Assembly: GCF_010131535.1 (NCBI RefSeq)
Contig: NZ_WUBS01000003.1
Span: forward strand, 62,001-126,000
DNA length: 64,000 nucleotides
Source of the DNA: Acerihabitans arboris
GTDB taxonomy: Bacteria; Pseudomonadota; Gammaproteobacteria; Enterobacterales; Enterobacteriaceae
Direction: 5' to 3'
Position 1 is the stretch's first letter; the number at the start of each line of letters is the position of its first letter. The notes below the pieces were generated by a model. It had not been told where the DNA came from. It did no database searches and saw only the letters and a list, made by a program, of their open reading frames with translations. The translations under genes were made by a program, and so were the position numbers. Shown in pieces: positions 56,025 to 64,000 of the stretch.

Positions 56025-59000
56025 TCAGAACGACATCCTGAAATTCGCGTTTACCGCGTTTGAGCGGCTTTCGGCGCCAAGTTGGCCTTGATAACCAAGA
56101 CCTATCGCGCTGGAACGCGTCAGCTGAACGCTGACACCCACATCGCCTACCAGCACATCCTTGTCTATGGACGTACCCCGGGTAACAAATGCGTCGCTAT
56201 TGGCAAACGCCATGCGCGATGAGGTCGCTTTATCGCCATAAGCATGCTGCCAGCCCAGTGAACCATACAGGCTGACATTGCGCGGCAGCGCGGCCGAGCC
56301 ACGCACCCCAAGCGTTGAATACAACGTATCCATCTTTTTATTGCTGACGCTCATCGCCGCGGCGCCGCCTTTTTCCGCGAAATCATCGGTATCCAGGTGT
56401 TGGTAACTCAGGTTGACGAAGGGTTCCGCGCTCGCGGCCGGCTGGCCGAAACGGTAGCCCGCTTCTGTGAACGCCAGCAGTGAGTCGGCATTGTAACTGG
56501 ACGTCAGTTGGTCCGAGTAGCCGCTGAACGCCACATTGCGTTCGCCCTCAAGACGGTGCTTACTGTAGCCCACGCCGCCGCGCAAGGAGAGAGCGTCCTG
56601 CTGTCCCGCGGCATACAGGCCAACGTGGTAGCTATCATTAGCGATCTTGGAGCGGCGGCTATCCACCTCATAATTACCGTGGCTGTAGCCGGCATAACCG
56701 CCCACGCGGATATTATGGTCGGACAATTTGCGGTCGGCGCCCAACAGGAAGCCATGCGTGTCGCCGGCCAGATTGCCCACTTCGCCGTTGCCATTGCTTC
56801 TCGACCAGGAACCGAAGTTTTTCCCCCATACGCCGTTTTGTTCAACTTGGGCGGGCTGGACCAGGCTCATGGCCAGCGGCGGCACCGGCAGGGAATCGTT
56901 ATCAAACAGGTTCAGCATGCGCTGGTTTAAAACGCCGGCCAGCATGACGCTGTTGGAAATCAGGCTAGACTGAACGGAAGGATACGCTTCCCCGGAGAGT
57001 TGATTAAAGGCGTCGCGCGCCTCGGCCGCGCTCAGCATCAGCACCGAATTGTACAGTGCCAGCGAAGGGCCGCTCTGTCCGAGGGTGGCAAGGGCCCCGG
57101 CAACGCTCCACTGGTTTGCGCCTTGCGCAACCGTTTGGAAAATGCTTGGACCGCCCCCCTGGTCTGGATTTGGTGTTGGGTCCGGATTTGGTGTTGGGTC
57201 CGGATTTGGTGTTGGGTCCGGATTTGGTATTGGGTCCGGATTCCCGGTGTCTTTCACCGCGATCGTCAGATCCACCGCGTCGGCGCTATGACTTAGCGTC
57301 ACATCCAGAAACGCCGAGTTGGTGACGGCCTGCGCAAACTCGCCGTTAATTCCGCCACCGGAGGTCAAAATGTTATAGTTTTGGGCGGTCTGGTAGCTGG
57401 TCTGCGGATCAAGCGCGGTTACCTGCACCTTGGCCCGATCGCTGATGGTCGTTACGCCGGACACCACCAGCCTGTCGCTGCCGCCATCGCCGGCGATATC
57501 CACATCGTAGAAGGACTCTCCCAGGAAGGTTAGATCGCGTTTCAGCGTCAGGGTGCCAATATTTCCGTCGCCCGGAGAGATATGGCCGCCGTCCTGAATC
57601 TCGGTCTGTCCCAGCGTGCCGTTGCCGCCCAGGGTACCGCCGGATTTGATCACCGCCGCGCTGCTGTAACCCGTGTCCCCGACGATGTCCGTTCCCGCGC
57701 TGGCGTTAAGAATCAGGGTACCGCCCTTCTCGGCGACCAGCGTCTGGATTTTTAAGGGATTGGTTTCTTGCAGGGTGTTAATATCGCTGGCAATGATGAT
57801 TTTTCCGCCCAGGGCGCTAACATTGGCCTTGAGCGCGGTAAGATCGCCGCTCAGCGTAGTTTGCCCGGCGGCATTGATAACGTCGCCTTCGCCCATCATC
57901 TTGTTGGCAAAGTTATAATCATCAGAGGTGTGGTTAAAATAAACGTAGCTGCGATCTGTCCCGCCATCAAGGTTGATGACGGTCTGCGCATCCACGGTAC
58001 CCGCCGCGCCTGCCGCGCCCAACAGCAACTCGCCTGGCGCGGCGACATTATCCATATCGCCGCGGCTGCCGATAATCAACACCCCCTTGCCCGCGCTGGC
58101 CGTTCCGTTTTCGCCCAGGCGCAGTTCATTAGCGCCCGCGGAAAAAGAGCCGTCCTCGGCCACCGATACCAGGCCAGTGCCGTCGGCGCCTGCGCTGACA
58201 TCACCTGCACTGGTAAAGGCCGAACCCGCGCCTGCGATATGCAGTTTGGCGATTTTGGGCGAGCCCGGTTCACCGGCAAACTCCGCGCTGCCGGCATTTA
58301 CCTCGCCGCCGTCCAGAATATCTACATCGCCCTGGGACTTCAGCAGCCCGGTAATATTCCAGGCGGACTTCTTGCCGGTTACCGTCGCTTTGGGGTTTAG
58401 CACATCACTTTCATTCGGGGAATAGCCGCTGAAAATGGTGGCGTCGGTAGAGGTCGTCACCTTAGCGCCGTCTTCTATCAGCATAGTGGCGCGCGAGCCG
58501 GCCCCATGGCCTAAGCCAAGCGTTTCGCTAACCACAGTGGAGTTGGCGCCGTTAACATTGAGCTGGCTATAATTATCATCCAAGAAGCCGACCTTGATGC
58601 TGTCGGCATTAACCTGCGCGCCATCCTCGACTTTTAGCGTGCCCTGGCCAATATTCAGTTCACCGTTAACGGCGTTTGCCGAGCCGCCGTGCGCGGTTAA
58701 TTGCGCTAGTGGCCCTTTAACCCTGAGCAAATTACCATCGTAGGCTGGGTCGCCCTTAAGGGTGGTGCCAATATAGATATTCTTGGCATCCACCTCGGCA
58801 TCGTTGATCAGCACCTCGACGCTTCGAGTATCACCGATATAGATATCATCGGGCTGGCTAACTGATGACGAAATAACTGTATCAGTATCATAACTATGAT
58901 CAGCGGCCCGGGCCATATCCACAGGCCCCATCCACGTCAGCGGCGCGGCAAATAATGCGAGGTAAATTCTTGAAAGCGGTTTTTTCACCGTTAAATAATG

Positions 59001-59027
59001 GGCCATGCTTTTATTTACGTTATTCAC
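56025..59027 (-). CDS. AIDA-type autotransporter adhesin-like protein
   Basis: A 1000-residue type V secreted protein. The GTG at 59027 is used because AGGAG is 7 bp upstream. An extended signal peptide ends near residue 42 (GPVDMARAADHS). Residues 45-600 are a beta-helix passenger with repeated imperfect units (LNIGQGTLKVEDGAQVNADSI, LGLGHGAGSRATMLIEDGAKV). A proline-rich linker of PDPTPN repeats lies near 618-645. The last 270 residues are a 12-strand autotransporter barrel (WGKNFGSWSRSNGNGEVGNL) with terminal Phe (NANFRMSF). Surface display or adhesion is expected. Its control region is long and AT-rich. Confidence 0.88.
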   Translation of the reverse strand: MNNVNKSMAHYLTVKKPLSRIYLALFAAPLTWMGPVDMARAADHSYDTDTVISSSVSQPDDIYIGDTRSVEVLINDAEVDAKNIYIGTTLKGDPAYDGNLLRVKGPLAQLTAHGGSANAVNGELNIGQGTLKVEDGAQVNADSIKVGFLDDNYSQLNVNGANSTVVSETLGLGHGAGSRATMLIEDGAKVTTSTDATIFSGYSPNESDVLNPKATVTGKKSAWNITGLLKSQGDVDILDGGEVNAGSAEFAGEPGSPKIAKLHIAGAGSAFTSAGDVSAGADGTGLVSVAEDGSFSAGANELRLGENGTASAGKGVLIIGSRGDMDNVAAPGELLLGAAGAAGTVDAQTVINLDGGTDRSYVYFNHTSDDYNFANKMMGEGDVINAAGQTTLSGDLTALKANVSALGGKIIIASDINTLQETNPLKIQTLVAEKGGTLILNASAGTDIVGDTGYSSAAVIKSGGTLGGNGTLGQTEIQDGGHISPGDGNIGTLTLKRDLTFLGESFYDVDIAGDGGSDRLVVSGVTTISDRAKVQVTALDPQTSYQTAQNYNILTSGGGINGEFAQAVTNSAFLDVTLSHSADAVDLTIAVKDTGNPDPIPNPDPTPNPDPTPNPDPTPNPDQGGGPSIFQTVAQGANQWSVAGALATLGQSGPSLALYNSVLMLSAAEARDAFNQLSGEAYPSVQSSLISNSVMLAGVLNQRMLNLFDNDSLPVPPLAMSLVQPAQVEQNGVWGKNFGSWSRSNGNGEVGNLAGDTHGFLLGADRKLSDHNIRVGGYAGYSHGNYEVDSRRSKIANDSYHVGLYAAGQQDALSLRGGVGYSKHRLEGERNVAFSGYSDQLTSSYNADSLLAFTEAGYRFGQPAASAEPFVNLSYQHLDTDDFAEKGGAAAMSVSNKKMDTLYSTLGVRGSAALPRNVSLYGSLGWQHAYGDKATSSRMAFANSDAFVTRGTSIDKDVLVGDVGVSVQLTRSSAIGLGYQGQLGAESRSNAVNANFRMSF
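57166..57237 (-). repeat. Four 18-bp tandem repeats in the autotransporter linker
   Basis: The unit GGATTTGGTGTTGGGTCC (plus strand) occurs four times head to tail, the last with one change (GTATTG). It encodes PDPTPN-type hexapeptides between passenger and barrel. Since units are multiples of three, copy number can vary without changing the frame. Confidence 0.9.
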
Positions 59028-59456
59028 TCTTTTTCTCCTAACAGAATCATTTAATGCCACCAAAATATTTTGTTACATTTATTTATCGGTGGCTCTAAAA
59101 GTATTAAGGGTACTATTAATAACAATGACCTTATCACCCATTGAATATCAATCCTTTTATTAACCACGGAAAAAAACAATAACTATATGATAAACATCAT
59201 TATATCAATATTGGTTCTTTTATTATCGTTGTGCATCTCCTCACATTTAACCAGTGGTTAATATTCCAGCCAAATGCTATGGTCTATTTGTGCCAGAACA
59301 ATTTCATTGCCTTAGCATCATATTTACGTTATTAAAAAAACGAAACCCTACCGAAGTAGGGTCTGATTAAAATTGAACATAGTTAAATATGTTCAACCAT
59401 AGTACTGGTGCTAAAACTTATCAGGAATAATCACTGCTTCCAGGAGATTAAATAAC
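59028..59456. promoter_or_regulatory. AT-rich divergent region, autotransporter / LuxR-type regulator
   Basis: A 429-bp AT-rich gap between divergent genes. It contains a strong hairpin at 59345-59362, listed separately, and palindromic AT-rich segments near 59120-59215, but no consensus CRP or FNR site. Confidence 0.5.
59334..59362 (-). terminator. Orphan rho-independent terminator with UUCG loop
   Basis: Read on the minus strand: ACCCTAC-TTCG-GTAGGGT, then TTCG and seven T. The C(UUCG)G loop is extra stable. No minus-strand gene ends here; the next minus gene begins 300 bp further on, so it may end a small RNA or an antisense transcript. Confidence 0.7.
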
Positions 59457-60086
59457 GTGACTACACCATATGCCTTAGTGGTCGATGACCATCCACTCAT
59501 GGCGCACGGGATTGTGGAATTTCTCCTCACACATTGTGGGTATGATAAGGTCCAGGTGACAAAAAACGGAAAATCGTGCCTTGAACATATTATCGGTTTT
59601 GGCTGCCCACAGCTGATGGTGGTGGACTTTTGGCTGCCCGACGGCATTGCACTCAACTTATTACGTGACATTTCAAACCGTTCCCCCAATACACTTCTGC
59701 TGGTGATAAGCGGGGATGAGAATAGCCTTATCCAGCAGCAAATACGCAAAGCCGGCGCGCATGGGTTTGTGCACAAACAGGATTCGCCGCATATATTTTT
59801 TCAGGCGGTGACCGCCTTGCAAAACCGGAAATTGTGGTTTCCAGATGATGGGCTGCAAACTATCGCGCCGCTGGTAAAGTCCACCACGCAAACGCTGGGA
59901 TTGACCCCGCGACAATCGCAAGTGCTGGAGATGATGCTGAGCGGTTCGTCCAATAAGCGCATCGCCCTTACGTTCGGTATATCGGAAGCGACCATCAAAG
60001 AGCATGTCGGCGGAATATTGAGCAAATTGGGCGTAACAAATCGGGTGGAAGCCCTGACGCTATTACATGGCCGAAGTTTGAAATGA
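59457..60086 (+). CDS. NarL/LuxR-family response regulator
   Basis: A 209-residue two-component regulator. Receiver domain at residues 5-120 with the acidic pair in VVDDHPLMA, phosphorylatable Asp in VVDFWLPDG near 55, and a Lys in HKQDS near 106. A LuxR-type helix-turn-helix spans about 145-205 (LTPRQSQVLEMMLSGSSNKRIALTFGISEATIKEHVGGILSKLG). The GTG at 59457 has AGGAG upstream. No sensor kinase gene is adjacent. Divergence from the autotransporter gene suggests control of adhesion. Confidence 0.88.
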   Translation: MTTPYALVVDDHPLMAHGIVEFLLTHCGYDKVQVTKNGKSCLEHIIGFGCPQLMVVDFWLPDGIALNLLRDISNRSPNTLLLVISGDENSLIQQQIRKAGAHGFVHKQDSPHIFFQAVTALQNRKLWFPDDGLQTIAPLVKSTTQTLGLTPRQSQVLEMMLSGSSNKRIALTFGISEATIKEHVGGILSKLGVTNRVEALTLLHGRSLK

Positions 60087-60499
60087 CGGTTTACGGCGGT
60101 GCAATATGGAATGGACGGCAACACGCAGCCGACCCGGCCGGTTTAGGCGGGCACGCTTGGAAAATCAGGTTGCATAACCGGCGCCTGTAAGCGAAACGGT
60201 AGTAGTTGCGGATGGCGGCCTGGAAAGCCTTATCGGTCTGTACGTTGTATTCATTGACGTTGAACGACAGGTACGCCAGCTTGCCGCTGGGGCCGCCACG
60301 GCCACCGACGGAAACCGCAGCGTCAGGCTGGCAGCGGCGGCCACCGGGCCGATTGTTGAATGATGAATCACAGGCAGGCGGAATTTTTGGAATGACTATA
60401 TTGGTCATTTCTATGGGCGTTTTTTATCTTTCATTTAGACTTGGCATTTAAGCTTAATGTGTGGACTATGAATTTACCTTGCAGATAAGGATCTAATAC
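60087..60499. other. Gene-free stretch, possible remnant
   Basis: No intact gene in 413 bp. On the minus strand around 60190-60310 a frame has GKLAYLSFNVNEYNVQTDKAF then QAAIRNYYRFAYRR, which reads like real protein, but no family was recognised and no start signal is seen. Confidence 0.3.
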
Positions 60500-61537
60500 A
60501 TGAGTATCCGCTTCCCGCCCAAACTGGTTCCAGGGGATTTGATTGCTATAACAGCTCCATCATCTGGAGTACCTCGACATTTACATCCTCGGCTGGAACT
60601 TGCCATAAAAAACCTTGAGAAAAAAGGATTTAGGGTCCGTGAAGGGGATTGCTTACGTTCCCAGCATAAAAATAAAAGCGCGTGCAAGATTTCGCGAGCG
60701 AAGGAACTGATGTTTTATCTAACCGACCCTGAGGTAAAAGCGGTTATGCCACCATGGGGAGGCGATCTGGCGATCGAATTACTTGAGTTACTGGATTTCA
60801 ATCAGTTAGCGCAGACTGAACCGAAATGGTTTGTTGGTTTTTCAGATCTGAGTACATTTCATTTCCCGTTGACTACCCTTTCTGGCTGGGCAACGGTGCA
60901 TGGACCTAACCTGATGGATCTTGGTGCCAAAGAGTTGGATCCGACCACGCAAGCCATATGGGACATTCTGGAGAGTGACCGGGGAACCGTAATTAAACAG
61001 CATGCGTCGACAGCATTTCAAATTGATGAAAATCAATGGGGTACAGCAACAGACGCTGGTTTTAATCTGACCCAAAGAACGAAGTGGAAGCACCTTGATG
61101 GCGTCACTTCTTCTGCCTGTTTTCAAGGCCATCTGATTGGTGGATGCCTTGATATCATATCGCGGTTAGCAGGCACTTCATTCGGTAATCTACCTTTGTT
61201 TCAGGAACAAAATAGCGACGAAGGAACCATTCTGTATTTTGAAAACGTGGAAATGGCCCCCTGCGAGTTAACACGAGCATTATTTAGCTTACGCTTGCAT
61301 GGCTGGTTCAATAACTTAAAAGGTGTTCTGATAGGCAGAAGCGCGGCGCCAGAAGTAAGCGACCCCACACAACAGAATTATTTGGACGCCCTTCGCTCCT
61401 CCCTTGGGGATCTTACCGTTCCTGTGCTGTATGACGTAGATATAGGCCACATTCCACCTCAAATTTCACTGGTCAACGGCGCAAGGGCGGCCGTCTTATT
61501 CACTGAAAATGGGGGTTCAGTAACCCAGCAGTTGTAA
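60500..61537 (+). CDS. LD-carboxypeptidase family S66 (MccF-like)
   Basis: A 345-residue serine peptidase of family S66. The start is KLVPGDLIAITAPSSGVPRHL. Catalytic Ser is in WFVGFSDLSTFHF near residue 114, the Glu in ILYFENVEMAP near 250, and the His in VDIGHIPPQISL near 320. Relatives either trim murein tetrapeptides (LdcA) or cut microcin C7-type acyl-AMP conjugates (MccF). The longer form and the FSDLS phrase fit MccF better. The ATG at 60500 follows AAGGAT. The next genes in the same direction concern hydroxyaspartate, so a role in self-protection is not evident. Confidence 0.88.
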   Translation: MSIRFPPKLVPGDLIAITAPSSGVPRHLHPRLELAIKNLEKKGFRVREGDCLRSQHKNKSACKISRAKELMFYLTDPEVKAVMPPWGGDLAIELLELLDFNQLAQTEPKWFVGFSDLSTFHFPLTTLSGWATVHGPNLMDLGAKELDPTTQAIWDILESDRGTVIKQHASTAFQIDENQWGTATDAGFNLTQRTKWKHLDGVTSSACFQGHLIGGCLDIISRLAGTSFGNLPLFQEQNSDEGTILYFENVEMAPCELTRALFSLRLHGWFNNLKGVLIGRSAAPEVSDPTQQNYLDALRSSLGDLTVPVLYDVDIGHIPPQISLVNGARAAVLFTENGGSVTQQL

Positions 61538-61802
61538 GTCAAAAGGTTAGTATCGTCATGATGATAACTTTGTCTCGTTTTTCCGTTCAGGCCGGAGGAA
61601 GACGAAATGAAACCAATACCAGTCGGTGTCGACATAGCGATCATGACGTCACGGCATGCTTATACCCCAAAACGGGCCAGGCGCAATACCCGGCACCGAT
61701 CGTCAAAATGACGGGGGATAGCCTGGCAGAGGACGGGCCGGCCTGCTTTTACCTATTTGAACATGTAATATAGGTTTAAATATTGACCATGGGGCTATTG
61801 AT

Positions 61803-62768
61803 ATGAGTGCCTTGATTCTTCCTGAATACACAGATATTGAAGCGGCCGCCGAACGCATCGAGGGTTATGCCAATAAAACCCCGATAATGACGTCCCGGAC
61901 GGTGAACGAACTGTTCGGCGCCGAGGTGTTTTTTAAGTGTGAAAACTATCAGCGTATGGGCGCTTTTAAATTTCGCGGCGCCATGAATGCCCTGTCTCAA
62001 TTCAGCGATAAGCAAAAAGCTGCCGGTGTGGCGGCATTTTCATCCGGCAACCATGCGCAGGCAATTGCCCTGTCAGCGCAACTGCTCGGCATTCCCGCCA
62101 CCATCGTCATGCCCCATGACGCGCCGGCCGCCAAGGTCGCAGCCACGCGTGGTTATGGCGGCAAGGTTGTGGAATATAATCGTTATACCGAGGATCGTGA
62201 ACAGATTGGGCGCGATCTCGCGAGTAAGCGCGGCCTAACCCTAATCCCGCCTTATGACCATCCGCATGTGATTGCCGGCCAGGGCACCGCGGCTAAAGAG
62301 TTGCTTGAAGAGACCGGCGAGCTGGATGCGTTATTTGTCTGTCTCGGCGGCGGCCTTCTTGCGGGGTCGGCACTGGCGGCCCGCAGGATTTCACCTCACT
62401 GCGGGATTTATGGCGTTGAGCCGCAAGCCGGTAATGACGGCCAGCGGTCTTTTCGTTCGGGCGCCATTGTTCACATTGATACGCCAGAGACAATCGCGGA
62501 CGGAGCCCAGACCCAACATCTCGGGCGGTACACCTTTCCGATAATCCAACAAAACGTGGATGACATCTTCACGGTAAGCGATGCGGAACTCATCACCTGT
62601 ATGCGCTTTTTCGCCGAGCGGATGAAAATGGTGGTTGAACCAACGGGATGCCTGGGATTTGCGGCCGCGCGCGCGCGCAAACAGGCGCTGCGCGGCAAAC
62701 GAATCGGCGTCATTATCAGCGGCGGCAATGTTGACCTCAGGAGCTACGGCGCGTTTCTGGCAGGCTAG
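61803..62768 (+). CDS. Threonine/3-hydroxyaspartate ammonia-lyase-like PLP enzyme
   Basis: A 321-residue fold-type II PLP enzyme. The PLP lysine is in AFKFRGAMNAL near residue 53, with SSGNHAQAIAL near 80, the PLP-phosphate loop CLGGGLLAGSAL near 183, and SGGNVDL at the end. There is no C-terminal ACT domain, so it is of the short serine/threonine-dehydratase or threo-3-hydroxyaspartate ammonia-lyase type. The latter converts 3-hydroxyaspartate to oxaloacetate and ammonia. The D-threonine/D-3-hydroxyaspartate aldolase-like and RidA genes to the right support it. Serine racemase is an alternative. Confidence 0.82.
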   Translation: MSALILPEYTDIEAAAERIEGYANKTPIMTSRTVNELFGAEVFFKCENYQRMGAFKFRGAMNALSQFSDKQKAAGVAAFSSGNHAQAIALSAQLLGIPATIVMPHDAPAAKVAATRGYGGKVVEYNRYTEDREQIGRDLASKRGLTLIPPYDHPHVIAGQGTAAKELLEETGELDALFVCLGGGLLAGSALAARRISPHCGIYGVEPQAGNDGQRSFRSGAIVHIDTPETIADGAQTQHLGRYTFPIIQQNVDDIFTVSDAELITCMRFFAERMKMVVEPTGCLGFAAARARKQALRGKRIGVIISGGNVDLRSYGAFLAG

Positions 62769-63147
62769 GTTTCGATTGCGACTGAGTCGCGGTGGCGGTG
62801 AGCTGCACCTCGACCAGGCAACCATGGTGTAGCGCGGCAACCGGCACCACGACGCGCGCGGGTTGGTGTTCTTTTAAATACCGGGCATAAATTGAATTGA
62901 AGTTGGGCCAGTACTCAACGCCGGCGATATAGGCGGTACACTGAACCACGTGTTGCCATGAGCACCCCGCTTCGGCCAGAATTTTCCCGCAGATGTCCAA
63001 TACGGATCCTAACTGGATATCAAATTCAGCATCGAAGCAGTCCGGCGAAGGTAAAACGCCGGAAATAAATACCCATCCTCGCGCGACGACCGCCTGGGAA
63101 TAATGTCCGGCGGGCGGCGGTAAATCAGGAACGGAGATGATACGCAT
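62737..63147 (-). CDS. RidA-family enamine/imine deaminase
   Basis: A 136-residue RidA/YjgF-family protein. The pattern HYSQAVVARGWVFISGVLP and the conserved Arg in PARVVVPVAALHHGCLVEVQLTA near residue 105 match the imine-binding pocket. RidA proteins hydrolyse enamines released by PLP dehydratases, so its convergent overlap by 32 bp with the ammonia-lyase-like gene fits. The ATG at 63147 has AAGGAAA upstream. Confidence 0.85.
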   Translation of the reverse strand: MRIISVPDLPPPAGHYSQAVVARGWVFISGVLPSPDCFDAEFDIQLGSVLDICGKILAEAGCSWQHVVQCTAYIAGVEYWPNFNSIYARYLKEHQPARVVVPVAALHHGCLVEVQLTATATQSQSKPSLPETRRSS

Positions 63148-63244
63148 GCGTTTTGTTTCCTTTTTATTGGTTATTGATCCCGGTGGTTTCGCCCTGGCGT
63201 CAGCCGCCTTCCCGCATCAGGACCGTTACCGCCGGTGCCCAGGG

Positions 63245-63444
63245 TTAAACGTCCGACCATCCGGTTCCCGCGATATTGCGGGTGAGCTGAAAAGCGTACT
63301 CAGTGAGCAACGCGGCAACTTTATCCGCGGCTTGATGTTCATCAAAGGCTAATTCCGGCATTAAATGAAACTTGTGTCGTAACGTCGTCAGCTCCGCCTC
63401 GAAGGGTTTCAGATCGTCGTAAAGCCTTCATTGGTGTCCAGCAT
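63245..63444 (-). pseudogene. M20-family amidohydrolase, N-terminal remnant
   Basis: A frame on the minus strand reads ELTTLRHKFHLMPELAFDEH then QAADKVAALLTEYAFQLTRN and IAGTGWSDV before a stop. The motif RxxxHxxPELxFxE is the start of hippurate-hydrolase-type M20 peptidases. The ATG at 63444 is in another frame, so a frameshift is required, and about 330 downstream residues are gone. Confidence 0.6.
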
Positions 63445-63497
63445 AATTTGCCTCTGATAAATATGTTTACGACCGGCCGGTGTCGCCTTGCTGCAAC

Positions 63498-64000
63498 CTA
63501 CCAGCCGCGGAAACGCTGCCAGGGAGTGACCCCGGCATTGGCATCGATGGCATATAACACATCGTGCTGCGCCCCCGTCGCGCAGGCATGGTTCGGCAGG
63601 ATGCGCAAACGGCAGCCCAGTGGAAATTCAGCTTCGATGTCAACGTCCGCCGTGGATGATTTGGCGTCCGTCGCGACCCTTGAGATAATGCCATGTTCCT
63701 GGTTGGCGCCGATGACCGCGAACCCATGCAGCGGCGTACCGTCCGGTAAACAGGGAAGGCCATAACCATAATCCAGGGTCTGGCCGGCGGTGCCGCGATC
63801 GCGGCTCATGGCCATCCAGCCGGCGTCCACCATTATCCAGCCTTTGTCTTTCTGGTGGCCTATGACGGTGGTCATCACGCTTAACGCGATATCGTCGACG
63901 CTGCAAACGCCCACGTTTTTCATCACCAGATCGAAGAACACATAGACGCCGGCGCGCACTTCGGTGACACCCTCCAGGCTCCCGGCGGCAAAGGCGGTCG
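63498..64000 (-). CDS. D-threonine/D-3-hydroxyaspartate aldolase-like PLP enzyme (partial)
   Basis: The C-terminal part, about 167 residues, of an alanine-racemase-fold PLP enzyme; the PLP-lysine end lies beyond the right edge. Visible: EGVTEVRAGVYVFFDLVM, MVDAGWMAMSRDRG, YGYGLP and LRILPNHACATGAQHDVLYA, where His and Cys of PNHAC bind the active-site metal in D-threonine aldolase and D-serine dehydratase (DSD1) relatives. 3-hydroxy-D-aspartate aldolase is favoured by the hydroxyaspartate ammonia-lyase-like gene nearby. The C-terminal end is complete (WQRFRGW). Confidence 0.8.
   Translation of the reverse strand, partial: TAFAAGSLEGVTEVRAGVYVFFDLVMKNVGVCSVDDIALSVMTTVIGHQKDKGWIMVDAGWMAMSRDRGTAGQTLDYGYGLPCLPDGTPLHGFAVIGANQEHGIISRVATDAKSSTADVDIEAEFPLGCRLRILPNHACATGAQHDVLYAIDANAGVTPWQRFRGW

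Noticed and set aside
60091-60408. Minus-strand frame with protein-like stretch GKLAYLSFNVNEYN
   Set aside because: No start signal, no recognised family, and the rest of the frame is Pro/Arg/Cys-rich and random-looking. Kept only as a possible remnant.
61558-61773. 71-codon plus-strand frame before the ammonia-lyase-like gene
   Set aside because: Composition is random-looking and no family or clear start was found. Another short frame from an ATG near 61607 with GGAGGA upstream is not convincing either.
63137-63352. Plus-strand frame of 71 codons
   Set aside because: It overlaps the RidA start and the M20 remnant on the other strand, where real protein similarity is visible.
1-64000. CRISPR arrays, tRNA or rRNA genes, prophage structural genes
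   Set aside because: No regularly spaced repeats other than the autotransporter linker, no cloverleaf or rRNA-like sequence and no phage genes were recognised by eye.

Overview
The window looks like a chromosomal segment of an enterobacterium (gamma-proteobacteria, Enterobacterales, perhaps a Sodalis/Pectobacteriaceae relative). This is inferred from mid-50s GC by eye, enterobacterial-style AtoDAB, GtrB, MdtD-like and NarL/LuxR proteins, and consensus CRP, FNR and sigma-54 sites. The species is not proven. Almost all genes are accessory catabolic, transport or surface genes. No tRNA, rRNA or CRISPR array was seen. Several gene remnants (MFS, IS66, AraC, ROK, SDR, M20, an amber-interrupted frame) show ongoing decay between working blocks.

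Layout. (1) 1-12.6 kb: the end of a family 5 substrate-binding protein gene, a CBU_0592-like membrane protein, a LysR regulator, then a minus-strand D-amino-acid scavenging operon: N-carbamoyl-D-amino-acid hydrolase, D-amino-acid transaminase, peptide-type ABC transporter (SBP, two permeases, fused double ATPase), N-acyl-D-amino-acid deacylase. A LysR gene lies upstream and an AEC carrier is divergent. (2) 12.7-21.2 kb: a PAS-AAA-Fis sigma-54 activator with a perfect CRP box upstream, converging on a porin / MFS / NrfD / NrfC / periplasmic FAD-FMN reductase block whose first gene carries a perfect -24/-12 promoter. (3) 21.5-30.5 kb: a minus-strand CoA pathway: 6-oxocamphor-hydrolase-like crotonase, BKACE beta-keto-acid cleavage enzyme, two thiolases, a two-subunit CoA-transferase, an MFS transporter, a probable 33-residue micro-ORF and a LysR regulator. 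(4) 31.2-37.3 kb: a second secreted flavoprotein reductase, a DUF8021-like secreted protein, a second porin, a broken MFS gene, IS66 and AraC debris. (5) 37.4-44.4 kb: atoB-atoA-atoD, a split AtuA pair, a CitMHS-family carrier and a divergent LysR gene, with a perfect FNR box in the divergent region. (6) 44.4-47.2 kb: Zn/Cd/Pb P-type ATPase and divergent MerR regulator. (7) 47.5-55.6 kb: ROK/SDR debris, then an AT-rich O-antigen-modification-type block (gtrB, YfhO-like protein, large membrane protein) and an intact SDR gene. (8) 56-60.1 kb: an AIDA-type autotransporter and a LuxR-type response regulator. (9) 60.5-64 kb: S66 carboxypeptidase, 3-hydroxyaspartate ammonia-lyase-like enzyme, RidA protein, M20 fragment and a D-threonine/D-3-hydroxyaspartate aldolase-like enzyme cut by the window end.

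How the genes may work together. Regions 2 to 5 read as one anaerobic catabolic island. Porins and MFS carriers would import an unknown substrate. Secreted flavin reductases, at least one fed by an NrfCD quinol-oxidising module, would reduce it or use it as electron acceptor. An OCH-like C-C hydrolase would open a beta-diketone ring, BKACE would convert the resulting beta-keto acid to acetoacetate plus an acyl-CoA, and CoA-transferases with thiolases would yield acetyl-CoA. CRP, FNR and sigma-54 signals fit control by carbon status, anoxia and an effector. The substrate is not identified. The pathway is inferred from family membership and gene order.
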